From: Elephas maximus indicus | Taxonomy: Eukaryota; Chordata; Mammalia; Proboscidea; Elephantidae | Length of the DNA: 64,000 nucleotides | Assembly (NCBI RefSeq): GCF_024166365.1 | Contig: NC_064831.1 | Coordinates: 46,315,768 to 46,379,767 of the forward strand | Direction of reading: 5' to 3' | Part shown: piece by piece, positions 37,128 through 53,107 of the stretch | Layout: the number at the start of each line of letters is the position of its first letter | How positions within the stretch are numbered: the first letter of the stretch is position 1 | Notes under the pieces: generated by a model | Told to the model about the DNA's origin: nothing | The model's database searches: none | What the model saw: only the letters and a program-made list of their open reading frames with translations | Made by a program: the position numbers and the translations under genes

Positions 37128-37268
37128 CCTGACTTTGTAGGGAAAAGCACTGGGCCAGGGGCTAGTGACCTGAGTGAGAATCTTGACTCATTTCTTACCT
37201 CACCTTTTGAAATCCCATTTCCCCGTTTGAAAAAGGAGGGGAGTGGGCTAACTAAATATTCTCTGAAA
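37128..37268 (+). mobile_element. MIR SINE
   Basis: 'agcactgggccaggggctag', 'aatcttgactcatttcttacctcacc', 'catttccccgtttgaaaaagg' follow the MIR consensus. Confidence 0.7.
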
Positions 37269-38324
37269 TATTATCAGGTTCTAAAGGTCCAGAAAAAATA
37301 CATAATTGCTGAGATTAAAAACTTGTAGATTATTGGAGAGGGACAAATTTGGGGGGGGGGGTGTGTAGTTAGGACCTCTAGAGAACCTGGGCTTCCCATG
37401 GGTGGGTAAAGGGTCATCAAGAAGTGGGAGGAACTATTTCTGCACTTGCAATTATGTTCAAGTCCTTGCCTTTTTAGAGTAAGTTAAATGAAGGTACCTA
37501 CCATGGTATTGAATGAATGCTAGCCTCCTGCCCCTTCCCATATGTGAAGCTGTCTTCCAGATACAGGACCACCTCATTCCCCCACACAACAGAGAGACGC
37601 ACTTCTGATCTTCAAATGTGAACAGAGGCTTACGTCACAACTTCCTTCTAAAAAAGGGGTTTATTACACTTTTTAAAATTTACATAGCATAATTTCACAA
37701 AGACTATAGTGGACCCAGTGACTACATTAAAAATACATAGTAATCTTCACATATTCAATAAAAATATTATACTTTTATTAGAGTCTGGTTGTATTTTAGG
37801 ATGTTTCTATTTACAGGCCCACACAATAAAATAGTAACTTAATCAAAGATTAGTTTAATGAAAACATTTGGCATCCTACCAGAAAGACCATAAGGCTATT
37901 GTCAAATCAGTTAAATTTCTGTTACAAGCAGTAAGGGTGGCCATCTGCTGTGGTTGGCAAATAAATGAACATATTTCAGGATGCAAATACCTCTCAGTCT
38001 TCCCTGCAGATCTCTAAGCAGACATCTTGGCTACAGACAATTTGGATCTAATATCTAGTACCTAAACTAAATGGATATCTGATGTCTTCACATAGGCATT
38101 ATTAGATAATAAATGTTCTATTTACTTGATGTTTTGAAGGACTTGGTGCCTTCCTAAGAAACCTCCATTGGAAAATTATAAGCTTCCAGTCAATTCAGCA
38201 AACAAGGATTATGCCTTTACTGTAAACAAGTCATTGGGCTCCATGCTTTGAGGCCTACGGTGAAAGGAGGCCCTTGAGGATCTTCCAATTTAACAGGGGA
38301 TATAGATACACGTGGAGTTCATGG
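37269..38324. other. No gene recognised
   Basis: Includes a (G)10 run at 37352; otherwise ordinary AT-rich sequence. Confidence 0.45.
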
Positions 38325-38500
38325 GTTGTGCAAAGGATTAAAGCACTCTAACTGAAAAGTCCACCCACAGGCACCTCAGAAGAAAAGCTTAGAGATCTAC
38401 TTCTAAAAAAATCAGCCATTGAAAACCCTATAGAGCAAAGTTCTATTCTGATACACATGGGGTCACCATGGGTTGGGGTTGACTCGATGACAACTGGTTT
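38325..38500 (+). mobile_element. AfroSINE (long type, head decayed)
   Basis: 'gaaaagcttagagatctactt', 'cattgaaaaccctatagagc', 'ggttgactcgatgacaactgg'. Confidence 0.8.
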
Positions 38501-38935
38501 ATGGATACACACATATTTGCCCATATAAGACAAACTACTATCATATTGGCCCAAATCACGTGCTACTGGAGTGTTGTTATTACCGTGGGTGGATACTGGC
38601 AAAGGCCTCCTCTCAAATGGGGGGTTTTAAAGGAAAAGTATCATTCTTATGGGGGGAAAAAGAAAGGGAATACAGAGAGCAGCTTGACCAAAACTTAGAG
38701 GCAGAAGAGTGTGTACTTTGCTCAACAAACAGAAAGTGGTTCTCTCTGACTTGGTACATTTTTCAAGATGAAGCTCAAAACATTGAGTAGGAACAGTAGT
38801 GGATATCTTCCCCCCCACCCACCTGGCTTTGATCTCCCCTTCTATGTATTTCCTATAACTTGGTAATTAGATACAGAGACATGATCAGGTTTAGGTTTAG
38901 TTATGGGGGCAATACTACTTCATTGTTGGTTGTGT

Positions 38936-40603
38936 TGTTTTTGTTAGGTGCTGTTGAGTTGCTTCCAACTTATAACGCCCCTTTGCACAACAGAACGAAA
39001 CACTACACGGTCCTGTGCCATCCTCACAACCGTTGCTATGCTTGAGCCCATTGTTGCAGACATTGTGTCAGTCCATCTTGTTAAGGGTCTTCCTCTCTTT
39101 TGCTGACCCTCTACTTTCCCAACCATGATGTCCTTCTCCAGGGACTAATCTCTTCTGATAACATGCCCCAAGTGTGTGAGATGAAGTCTCACCATCCTCT
39201 ATTCTAAGAAGCACTCTGGCTGTATTTCTTCCAAGACTTTTGTTCTTCTGGAAGTCCATGGTATATTCAGTATTCTTCACCAAGACCATAATTCAAAGGT
39301 GGTCAATTCTTCTTCGGTCTTCCTTATTCATTGTCCAGCTTTCGAATGCATAAGAGGCAACTGAAAACACCATGGCTTGGGTCAGGTGCACGTTAGTCCT
39401 TAATGCAACATCTTTGCTTTTCAACACTTTAAAGAGGTCTTCTGCAGCAGATTTGCCCAATGCAATACGTTTGATTTCTTGGCTGCTATTTCCATGGGTG
39501 TTGACTGTGGATCCAAGTAGAATGAAATCTTTGACAACTTCAACCTTTTTTCCATTTATCATGATGTTGCTTACTGGTCCAGTTGTGAGGATTTTTGCCT
39601 TCTTTATGTTGAAGTATAAACCATACTGAAGGCTGTGGTCTTTGATCTGAGCCAGTAAGTGCTTCTTCTTCACTTTCAGCAAGCAAGGTTGTATCATCTG
39701 TATAACACAAGTTATTAATCAGTCTTCCTCCGATCCTGATGCCCCATTTTTCTTCATATAGTCCAGCTTCTCGGATTATCTGCTCAGCATACAGATTGAA
39801 CAAGTATGGTGAACAGATACAACCCTGACGTACACCTTTCCTGACTTTAAACTATGCAGTATCCCCTTGTTCTGTTCCAACTACTGCCTCTTGGTCTATG
39901 TACAGGTTCCTCGTGAGCACAATTAAGTGTTCTGGAATTCCTATTCTTCACAATGTTATCCATTATTTGTTATGATCCACACAGTCGAATGCCTTTGCAC
40001 AGTCAATAAAACACAGATAAACATCTTTCTGGTATTCTCTGCATTCAGCCAGGATCCATCTGACTTCAGCAATGATGTCCCTCGTTCCATGTCCTCTTCT
40101 GAATCTGGCTTTAATTTTTGGCAGTTCCCTGTTGATGTACTGTTGCAACCATTCTTGAACGATCTTCAGCAAAATTTTACTTGCATGTGATACTAATATT
40201 GTTCAAAAATTTCTGCATTCTTTTGGATCTCCTTTCTTTGGAATGAGTACAAATATTGATCTCTTCCAGTTGGTTGGCCAGGTAGCTTCTTCCAAACTTC
40301 TTGGCATGGACAAGTGAGCACTTTAGGTGCTGCATCTGTTTGTTGAAACATCTCAATTGATATTCTGTCAATTCTGGAACCTCTTTTTTTGCCAATGCCT
40401 TCAGTGCAGCTTGGGCCTCTTCCTTCAGTACCACCAGTTCTTGATCATATGCTACCTCCTGAAATGGTTGAATGTTGACCAATTCTTTTTTGTATAGTGA
40501 CTCTGTGTATTCCTTCCACATGCTTTTGATGCTTCCTGTGTCATTTAATAGTTTCCCATAGAATCCTTCACTATTGCAACTCGAGGCTTGAATTTTTGGA
40601 TAT
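38936..40603 (-). mobile_element. RTE (BovB-like) LINE, longest copy
   Basis: About 1.67 kb, minus strand, covering most of the reverse transcriptase: MWKEYTESLYKKELVNIQPF, VRWILAECREYQKDVYLCFI with FDCVDHNK, a YTDDT box (39690-39720), then the WTMNKEDRRR segment and the TDTMSATM terminal part. Frame is broken in at least four places. Its 3' tail is at the low-coordinate end (tgttaggtgctgttgag). Confidence 0.92.
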
Positions 40604-40731
40604 CATTACTAATATTCGATACAATAAATATAATTGGCAAAGCTGAAACTTAAACCCAGGTCTGTGTGGCACCAATGATCACAACACCAAATTGTCTTTA
40701 AAAAAAAAAAAAAAAAGAAATAGAAAACACA

Positions 40732-41460
40732 CTTGCTGTGGAATTGATTCCAACTCATGGTGACCCTGACCCCATGTATATGAGTAAAACTATGCATTGC
40801 ATTGGGAAAATCTGCTGCAAAGGACCTCTTTAAAGTGTTGAAAAGCAAAGACATCACCTTGAAGACTACCTTGACCCAAGCCGTAGTATTTTCAATCGCA
40901 TCATATGCATGTGAAAGCTGGACCATGAATAAGGAAGAACGAAGAATTGAGGCCTTTGAATTGTGGTACCGGCGAAGAATATTGACTATACCATGGACTG
41001 CCAAAAGAACGAACAAATCTGTCTTGGAAGAAGTACAACCAGAATGCTCCTTAGAAGCAAGGATGGGGAGACTGAGTCTTACATACTTTGGACATGTTGT
41101 CAGGAGGGACCAGTCCCTGAAGAAGGACATCATGCTTGGTAAAGTACAGGGTCAGCGGAAAAGAGGAAGGCCCACAATGAGGTGTACTGACACAGTGACT
41201 GCAACAATGGGCTCAAGCATGACAACGATTTAAAGGATGGCACAGGACTGGGCAGTGTTTCGTTCTGTGGTCTGCAGTGTTGCTGTGAGTCAGAACCGAC
41301 TCCACGGCACCTAACAACAACATGCTCCACAGGGTTTTCAGTGGCTCATTTATTGGAACTGGGCTGCCAAGTACCTGAGTGGGTGCACTGTAATTGCCAA
41401 CCTTTCCATTAGCAGCTAGCTGACCACACTAGTAATTTTGTATCATTCAGGGACTCCTTT
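40732..41460 (-). mobile_element. AfroSINE (long type), split by an RTE
   Basis: The 3' half is at 40732-40792 ('cacacttgctgtggaattgattcc', 'gaccccatgtatatgag') and the 5' half at 41326-41460 ('gctccacagggttttcagtggc', 'ccattagcagctagctgacc'). The two halves abut in the consensus, so the RTE at 40793 landed inside it. Confidence 0.8.
40793..41325 (+). mobile_element. RTE LINE 3' end
   Basis: Encodes GKSAAKDLFKVLKSKDI, SYACESWTMNKEERRIEAFE, LTYFGHVVRRDQSLKKDIML and ends 'gactccacggcacctaacaac'. Almost intact over 140 codons, so comparatively young. A short ATGC repeats at both edges. Confidence 0.92.
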
Positions 41461-42689
41461 AAGCAGCTTAGAATCCACTTAAATTTATCACCCGCCTTTT
41501 TTTTTTTTTTTTTTTGGAAAGCTATGAAATAGCATTCAAACGCTGTGCTAAAACCAGGGTATTCTGAGACCCTCTCCTGACCTACCAATCCAAAGAAAAA
41601 GGTTCAGTTTGCCATTTTGGAGGGATCCATGACGGCTTAGTGATCTCCACGCTCTTCATTTACATTCCCCATTCCTGCCTGGAACCTTTTAGTAGCTGTG
41701 CTGGTTGGAATTTGGATTTGCATTTAGTGACAGAAAACTAAAAATAAATATGACGTAAACCAGAAAGATACTTATCTCTCTCATATAAAACACATCCAGA
41801 GGCAAGAAGTTAGGACTAGCAAGGCAGCTACTTTGCAAGCCATCAGGGCCTCAGACTCCTCCCGTCTTCTTCCCATCATCCTCAGCAAGTGGCTTCACCT
41901 CAATCCAAAGCTACTTACTTGAGTTCTAGCCATCCCATCTGCATTCCAGCCTGCAGAGAGGAAGGAGGGCAGGATGCTTCAAAAGTTCCACACAAACCTT
42001 TTGATTACATGCCTTTGGTTGAGTCCTTGGTAAGCAGCCCCTCTTAACTACAATGGAAACTGGGAAATGTAGTCTTTCAGATGGCCATGTGGCCAGCAAA
42101 CACTCGGGAACTTCACTAGTAAAGAGCAAGGTGGGAATGCATATTAGGGGCGAGCAGCAGCCTTTGCTACAGCGACCTCATTGCAGACTGCAATCCTGTT
42201 CAGGGATGCCTTGCTCATCACGCTGTAAAACTTTACAATAGTACCTGTCTTCTGTATCTCCAGCACCTGCCATAGACTGACACATTTTAGGTACTTTATA
42301 ATTTGTCCCACAAAACAGTGTATTTTTTTTTTTTGGATGAATTTTTAAAAGTGGGTTAAAAATAAATCAGGTACACTTTTAGGATATATGCTTGAAAAGC
42401 TGTATAAAACATTTTTTAAAACTTTCTGTCTTTATGTCCAATAAATCAGGGCACGTATTTCCACAGGAGGAAAAAGGATTCTAATATTTAGAGGAAAGCT
42501 ACAAAATACAGATCGACATATAAGCAACGAAAATAGACAGGAATTTTAAGATTGGCGGTTAAGAGAAAACACACACACACATCACACTCAACCCTAAATT
42601 TTAAACCGAAATGAAATTTTCAAAGCTGCCACCAGCTGTAACTACTAAAGTAGGTACGGTTTGCACGAGTGTCTTAATGCAGCGTAATT
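41461..42689. other. No gene recognised; possible old repeat
   Basis: A 20-T run at 41496. The 41700-42080 segment has phrases reminiscent of an old mammalian repeat but I cannot name it. Confidence 0.4.
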
Positions 42690-42870
42690 GATGGTCAGGA
42701 ACTGGGCTTTGGAGTAGAGAATCCTGGCTCTTCTGGTCACTACCCCTGCTACCTCCCAGCAGCTAATCTCTGATCTAAATTTTCTCACCTAAAAAATGAT
42801 AAAGAGTTGTTAAAATGAGGAAACGAGATAACATGCACAAAGTATTTATCATAGGGTCCAGCTCAAAGAA
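42690..42870 (+). mobile_element. MIR SINE
   Basis: 'gaactgggctttggagtagag', 'aatcctggctcttctggtcac', 'aaattttctcacctaaaaaatg', 'gaaacgagataacatgcac'. Confidence 0.75.
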
Positions 42871-43182
42871 AAAACTTTGTGAACAGTAGTAATACTATTT
42901 TCATAATTTTATTTAAAAAATTTCTTTTCCCTTCTTTCCACAGATTAGATACTTCTTAGAAATGAAACCGATCTTGAAAGTCGTGGTTTTTTTCTTTCCT
43001 CCCTTATAAGTAGGGCTGGTCATATATTCATAAAATTTCAGGTTATATATTGATAAATGATCCCACCTACAAATTTCTAATTTTAATTATTAAAAATTTC
43101 ATTTGTATCAATGAACACCAAAATAAACCTCTACTTCACAGATTTATTAAAATAAAAAATTTTATCTTCTATTATGATGATA

Positions 43183-43330
43183 AGATCCCTGGATGGTTTG
43201 CCCTTGACTAACCTAAAGGTTGGCGATTCAAACCTGCCCAGCAGCACTTCAGAAAAAAAATCCTGACAATCAGCCAAGAAAACCCTACACAGCAGCTCTG
43301 CTCTGTAACGCATGCAGTTGCCATGAGCTT
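43183..43330 (+). mobile_element. AfroSINE (decayed)
   Basis: 'gatccctggatggtttgccc', 'cctaaaggttggcgattcaaa', 'ctgctctgtaacgcatgcag'. Confidence 0.75.
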
Positions 43331-43356
43331 TTTTTTGGGTGGGGGGTATTGTGATA

Positions 43357-43562
43357 GGAGTTCCTGAGTGGTGCAAAGGGTCAAGCGCTCGACTAAAAAC
43401 TGAAAGGTAGGCTGTTGGTACCCACTCAGGGGCACCTTGGAAGAAAGGCCTGGTGATGTTTCCAAAATAACACAGCCTTGAACCCTAGGGAATACAGTTC
43501 TACTCTGCTCATGGGGGGGGGTCCCCATGAGTTGGAATCAACTTGACAGCAACTGGTTTTTA
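43357..43562 (+). mobile_element. AfroSINE (long type)
   Basis: 'taggagttcctgagtggtgc', 'gaaaggcctggtgatg', 'gagttggaatcaacttgaca'. 27 bp after the previous copy. Confidence 0.85.
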
Positions 43563-43771
43563 TTATAATAGGAGCTGAGATTTGCATTTATAATAATAAT
43601 ATCCAGTTATTTCCATTCAGAGCCAGGGAGACAGGATACCAGTTAACAGTTTACACCAGAGAACCGTCTACTTCTAACTGTAGTCCTTTCACTAAAAACA
43701 TTCTTGGCCTGTTCATGGCTCCTGAGAATACAAAGTCTCACCTCTTGTATATAGCATGCTATGTTGTGGCA

Positions 43772-44456
43772 CTGGTTGTTGTGCCGTTGAGTTTGTTCTG
43801 ACTCAGTGACCCTGTGTACGACAAAATGAAGCATCCTGTGTCATCCTCACAGTTTGACCCTATTGTTGAAGCCACTGTCAATCCATCTCACTGAAGGTCC
43901 TCTTTCTCACTGACCCTCTCTACCAAGGATATCCTTCTCCAGGGACTGATCCCTCCTGATAACATGTCTAAAGTATGTCAGTCTTGCCATCCTTGCTAAG
44001 GAGCATTCTGGTTGTACTTATTCCAAGACAGATTTATTCATTCTCCTGACAGTCCATGGTATATTTGATATTCTTTGCCAACACCATAACTCAAAGGCAT
44101 CAATTTGTCTTCCATCTTCTTTATTCACTGTCCAGCTTTCACATGCATATGTGAAAATACATGGCTTGGGCCAGATGCACCTCAGTCCTCGGTGATATCT
44201 TTGCTTTTTAACACTTTGAAGAGGTCTTTTGAAGCAGATTTGTCCAATGCAATACGTTGTTTGATTTCCTGACTGCTGCTTCCATGGCGTTGATTGTGGA
44301 TCTAAGTAAAATAAAATTCATTTCAGTATTTTCTTCACTTATGATGTTGCTTATTGACCCAGTTTTGAGGATTTTTGTTTTGAAATGTAATCCATACTGA
44401 AGGCTGTAGTCTTTGATTTTCATCAGTAAGTGCTTCAAGTCTTCTTTGCTATAAAT
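43772..44456 (-). mobile_element. RTE LINE 3' end (decayed)
   Basis: Minus strand retains KEDLKHLLMKIKDYSLQYGL and the terminal segments, with many small deletions; older than the copy at 40793. Confidence 0.85.
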
Positions 44457-44689
44457 ACCTCTAAGTGACACTTTTCAAATAACACATAATTAACTCCTTA
44501 TAAGAATGTGACCCCCTCAAAGGTGGGTACACAATATCTTTTTCCACCTTTAAAAAACACTCAGTAACCACTACTGCCTGCCTCCCAAAAGCAATTCCCT
44601 AATACCTTCACCAGTTATGCAATCACTTTCGGTGGATAACCATCCATATTCCAGGAAATGGGCCCCACTCCCAGCTACTGAAGATGAAT

Positions 44690-45060
44690 CAAGTATCAAG
44701 CTAAGTAATCGGTTTTACAGTGGGCCTTTGACCTTGTTTTGTCCAACGAGACTAAGGGGGGTAGTGTCTAACAGGAGATTCTGGGAAAGATTTTTTTTTT
44801 TTTTAATTTCTGATAAAAGGCAAAGAGAACTTACATTACCATCTTGCTTGGGATATTGGTTGGAGCTGTGGCAGTCATTTTGTGACCATGAGGCAACAGC
44901 CCCAGAAATGAAAAGTAAAGCTGAAGATGATGGAACAGAAAAAATGAAAAGAATCTGGTCCTTGATAAAATCAAGGCCATTGAATGAACTCTTGAACCTC
45001 CTACATCCAAAATTCTTAAGCTAAAAATAAACACTGTTATGGTTTAGCCAGTGTTGTTAC
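44690..45060. mobile_element. Old interspersed repeat, family uncertain
   Basis: 'ctaacaggagattctgggaaag', 'cattttgtgaccatgaggc', 'gaaaagaatctggtccttgat', 'aaaaataaacactgttatgg' form a known-looking mammalian repeat ending. The 135-codon open frame across it is not a gene. Confidence 0.45.
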
Positions 45061-45784
45061 TTGCAGCCAAAAGCACTTTAGTTGCTATACATTCCCCAAC
45101 CCCCAAATTTTGATTCATTGTATCTAGTGGTTCTTGTTTGTATGTCCATAGATATATTTAATTTTTCCCCCTTCTATGTTGTTGAGGTTTCTACTTATTT
45201 TAAAGCAACATCCAGGTGGTTTATCATTTTTTGTCTTGATTACTTCCTTAGTTTTATTTTCTTAGAGTGCTTTCTAATTTCGGTTTGCAGGCTTGAGTGG
45301 CAATCTTTCTGCTCTTCACCCCTCTCCTCCCAATACCTACCCTTGTCTTTCCTTTTATGATCACCCCACCACCTGTAATGGTGATGGTGCATGCTGGCAA
45401 TGGGGCTCTCACACATCACTGAGTAGGTTTGGCTCAGGCCCTGGCTACAATGTTGCAGCCTCAGGAACTGGGTCTTATTGCTTCTCAGTGTCCTTTCAAG
45501 AGGGAAGGCACTCCATCTCAGATCTTGGCTTCATTACTCTGCAGGAGTTGAAATTTCTGACTGCTTCCACAACTACAGCCCAGGCTCAGGCTTACAAATT
45601 GTTACCATTTTGTATTTCTAGCTCAAGGAAATGCTTATGTGGGTTTTGAACACAGTTGTACTTTTTAATTTTCTTTTTCCTACTAACCCCCCTGAAAACA
45701 CACACATCTAGGCCACCCTCCAGAGGCTATCGTTTCAAAGCAAACGTGAATAAGAGAAAAGATGGCTTTTTGGACAACATAAAG
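45061..45784. other. No gene recognised
   Basis: Ordinary intergenic sequence beyond the RFX7 3' end. Confidence 0.5.
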
Positions 45785-45980
45785 CTCTGTACCACTGGTA
45801 TATCATTGGTATACCATGGTATATACCACTGGCATTAGCATACCATAGGCATATCATTGGTATACCATTGGCAATATCATGGCATAACACAGGCATACCA
45901 TTGGTATAGCATGGGCATATCACTGGTATACCACTGGCATATCATTGGTATACCATGGTATATACCACTGGCAGCAGCAA
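45785..45980. repeat. Palindrome-rich minisatellite just 3' of RFX7
   Basis: Irregular tandem 10-12-bp units of the form ggtataccattg / gcatatcattg. A segment 'cattggtataccatggtata' extended to about 31 bp is identical at 45804-45834 and 45943-45973. Units contain the palindromes GGTATACC and CCATGG. Confidence 0.9.
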
Positions 45981-46139
45981 AAGTTCCAACGAGCAGGGTT
46001 GTGTATCCTTCGGGAATAACAGCAGGGAGCACATTAGCAGCACTGTTTTGCCTTGTGTTGATTCTATCTGCTTCCCTGAATTTCGTGAGATCAAAGGATG
46101 AATGGCATTGGGTCTGTTTACAAAACGGCATGCTGCTCA

Positions 46140-49003
46140 CATAAATCACTTTAAGAACCAGTTTAATATAAAATGTTTTTAATTGGTTTTGAAAACATTT
46201 AAAAAACAATTTTTGAGCACTTTCAATAAAAAAAGAGAACTGAAATGCTACTGCAATATTCAACTACTGTAGTTTCAGCAGGTACAACAACAGACAACTG
46301 AACACTAGGGAAATCTGACTTTTTTCACTAAATGAAAACATGAAACAGGGCTTGTTTTTGTCATGGATGGTGTAGTAAAGCACATTATAGTACAAGGCTA
46401 TCATATGAACCTCTGATGCACTGCACAAAAACACTTCTTTTCAGTTCAAAAGTCAGTGCTTATTGCAATTATATGCAAAATTACTTACTTCATGAAGTCT
46501 TATCATGATAAACGTTATGCAAAATGTTTTAAACATCAGAACAATGAAAATCTGAGAAAAGAACATATTCAACAATAACTAAGCAGAATTAGTAAAACAT
46601 AAAAAAGTAAATAACTTGTGAATAACTATGCTTGCCTGGTTAACACTGAACCAGTTTCAATATAGCCAAGAAAAAAAAAAGTGGTTACAGGAATACCTAG
46701 TACTGTACAAGTCAATAACACTCATGCACATTTTGTGATCATGTATTAACATGGTGAAGCAAACTAAATTTTTCCTGCTGTAATATTCTCATGTAAGAGA
46801 ATAATAGAAATATCTCATTGAGATCAATGCACATTGCTACATAAGACAATTTTATCTGTCACTTTGATGACATTTTGTCTTTTAATAATGAAACACATTT
46901 AAAAAGTTTAATCTGTGGATTGTATTGGTTGCATTTATCCTAAGAGATGTGCCTACCACAGGGTCAACAAATTTAGTGCAATATATGAACCCCAGAAAGT
47001 TTGTTGGACGAATTTAACCAAATTTAAAGTGTTTGCTGCAATACTGTACAGGGGTTTAAAAATCCCCCAGTCTTTATATTTTTATCAAAAAAGATTTCCA
47101 TTATTTTTATATTAGTAGGAAGCTAATAATGTAAACAAGGGATCAGAATGGCCTCAACATCTCCATTTCAGAGCATCTCATATAGAAGGCTCCCGTCATT
47201 GTCAAAGAAATCACAGTTTCCTTTGGGTATTGCATACTTTGGCGTGCAGTAGTGCTGTGTCTCAATGTACAGTGAAGAAGTAATGAGCATCAAGAAGAAA
47301 GTATCTAGCAGATTAGTAAATCAAGGTAACAGCAAACACACACAAATGCCAATAACTAGGACATATCAATATATAAACCTCTGAGCCAACCCTAGCACCA
47401 TTTATTTATCAAAATATGTTGATACTCTACCTTGCAAATTTACTGAACAATAAAACCTTATTAAATTAAACCCTTCATCATATTTGTTAAGTATTCACTG
47501 ATTGTAGTCTTCTGATTGGCTTACTAATTAAGGTAAAGGAAAGCTTAGCAAGGTTCAAGGTAGCCTAACGATGGTTTAACGTTAGCTCTAAAAACTTAAT
47601 GACAATTTTTAAATCTCCTTGAAAGTGATCTTGAAACTCACTAAATGGAACTATCAACAAGTGAACAGATTTGTGCCAACATGAAATTCATATATAATTA
47701 TTCATAAAACAAAATGGGAACAACAATGAAACAAAACAAAATGGGAGCCATAAAGAGAAACATTTTAAAACAAATCCTGAGTGCTTCTTTTGCAATTGTG
47801 GCTATCACAATAAATTAAGCATGTAATAAAATGCTCCTCTTCTTCAAGTACTACTGATATTCCCTTTGTTTTATCGAATATAAAGATCTGTGGTTTCAGA
47901 CCTTAGGTGGTAAGATATTTTTGTTTTAGTTTTTTTATGTTATCTCCCTCCTGCTTGTTTCATTTTCAAAGGGATCCCATGATCAAGTTGCATTCCTTAT
48001 ATTCAGGAGGAGCAAAGGAGTCAGTCACTAAATTGAGGAGGAAAAAAAAAAGATTAAAGAATATTGTAATTAAAAAAATTTGAAGAAAATCTTAAATAGA
48101 ACTTTCATGTGCATGCAGCTGTGATGAAAACTAATACTTGTATTTTTCTTCTAAATTCTCCTACCTCAACTACCAAACAATAAAACATGAAACGTTTTCC
48201 TAACAAGCTTGCATTCTCTATTAAATTACGGAGCTTGGAAGTTATTTTGCTTCATGTGTGTGTCTGTCAGCTAAAATCAACATTTATTTAAGATAAGGCG
48301 AATGCAAGGTCACACATATAAATGGCTACTAGTTTTTCCTCCTAAACTTTTCCGTGTAGCTTTTGCCTTCCTTAAAATAATACTTAATTTTCCATTATTT
48401 TGTCCTATTTAAGCCCTTCATTGTAGGTGTAAATGGTACTGAAGCCCAGAAAGTCCTACAGAGATTTTTCATTCTACAGCAGCTTTATGCTTCAAGCCTA
48501 AATACTTATAATAACCTGAATATTATCCCTGTTTCAAGGAAGACCTTCTTGTCTACAGTTCACCTCAGCTATGATTTCATACCTAAAAGATAATACCAAC
48601 AACAAAAAAAATAGCCTGTACCTAAAATCAATGGTTCCTTCTAAATTCTGTGCAGATCAACCAATGAATTAAAATAAACTTACACAAAATAAAGATCTAG
48701 ACTGCTCTTGTGAAAGCTGGTTAGTCAATTGTTTACTAGCTAACAATGTGATTAAATGGGGAACATTATAAAATTTAAAACCTAATACTGGTTCTTCTAC
48801 AGCCTACTTACTGTCTTCAGAAACTTGTTAAAAACTGTGGCAAGTCTAACCATTTCCTATTGGAGAAGAAACCACTTCTGCAGCAAACGCTTTTAAAATG
48901 TCACAATTAATAGTAAGTGTTTCTGCTGCGGAGGCACTTCCATTAAGACAAATACAATACATATGTCTTTAGATACAGTGTGCTACATATTATAAAACAC
49001 AAT
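46140..49003 (-). other. RFX7: Probable RFX7 3' untranslated region
   Basis: Directly after the TAA stop, about 2.9 kb of AT-rich sequence contains no AfroSINE, RTE or other recognisable young repeat, unlike all flanking DNA. This is what a constrained mammalian 3' UTR looks like. On the minus strand an ATTAAA at 46167-46162 is followed about 15-20 nt later by a GT-rich run (gtgatttatgtgagc, 46153-46139), a reasonable cleavage signal. Other candidates (AATAAA on the minus strand at about 47402-47410, ATTAAA near 46880) could give shorter forms. The boundary is an inference. Confidence 0.5.
46162..46167 (-). terminator. RFX7: Candidate poly(A) signal ATTAAA for RFX7
   Basis: Reads ATTAAA on the minus strand, with a GT-rich element about 15-25 nt downstream and the end of the repeat-free tract just beyond. 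Alternative upstream signals exist, so this may be only the distal site. Confidence 0.4.
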
Positions 49004-52285
<3,282 letters not shown>

Positions 52286-52697
52286 TTAAAAGGAGGAAAA
52301 CAAAAGTCAGATTTAACCAGTCTAAAATAAACAGTAATTTATACACCTGTATAGTAACCTGGCATTTATTAAACGTTAATGTGAAAAAGAAAAAAAAAAA
52401 GACAGTTCCTATGTTAGAAGAGAGTGCTTTAGACGATGTTCTATATAATCAGATGTACACACATTACCATAATAGCTATAAAATAATAAAAGAAAAATAC
52501 TAGAATGTTTTTCAATCAACGAGACTAAAAACTTTACACTTGCAATGAGTCCTTGCCGAAGCAATGACTCTGAGGAGGTTCCAGGAAGAGGAGAGAATTT
52601 TGAAGAAACAAGCAGCTATGAAGGTATCTACTGGAGTCTACGCCATGATGGCTCACTCTCAGAGGAGACTATCTTCTAACTGGGTTCACCTTGGACT

Positions 52698-52900
52698 TGT
52701 GTTCCTGCATGGTGCCGTTTGTGCTCGACTGCTAACCTAAAGGTTGGCAGTTCAAGCCTCCTCAGTGGTACTGTGAAAGAAATGATCTGGCGATCTGCTC
52801 CTGTTAAGATTACAACCAAGAAAACCCTATGGAGCAGTTCTACCCTGTAACACATAGGGTTACCATGAGTCAGAGCTGACTCAAAGGCAACTAAAAACAG
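52698..52900 (+). mobile_element. AfroSINE (long type), RFX7 intron
   Basis: Has the long-type internal segment 'gatctggcgatctgctcctg' and the tail 'tcaaaggcaactaaaaacag'. It is antisense to RFX7. Confidence 0.8.
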
Positions 52901-53107
52901 TAACACCTTGAGCTTCAGCAGCTAAACCACTGTGGATAAAGTTCCAGACAGAACTACCATGCACTCAGTTTGCTCTACGGTGAACAGTGCCAGAGTGTGG
53001 ATACCAGACATCACATGTTTGAATGACAATGACGACGATGAGAAGAACAAGAAAATAAGATAGTCTAACGATATCATCAATAAGGACATAAAATACCAGC
53101 CTGCTTT

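Noticed and set aside
44617-45024. 135-codon open frame
   Set aside because: Spans an old interspersed repeat; similar text occurs in many mammalian repeat copies.
45735-46263. Tyr/His/Trp-rich open frames on both strands
   Set aside because: Translation of the minisatellite at 45785-45980.
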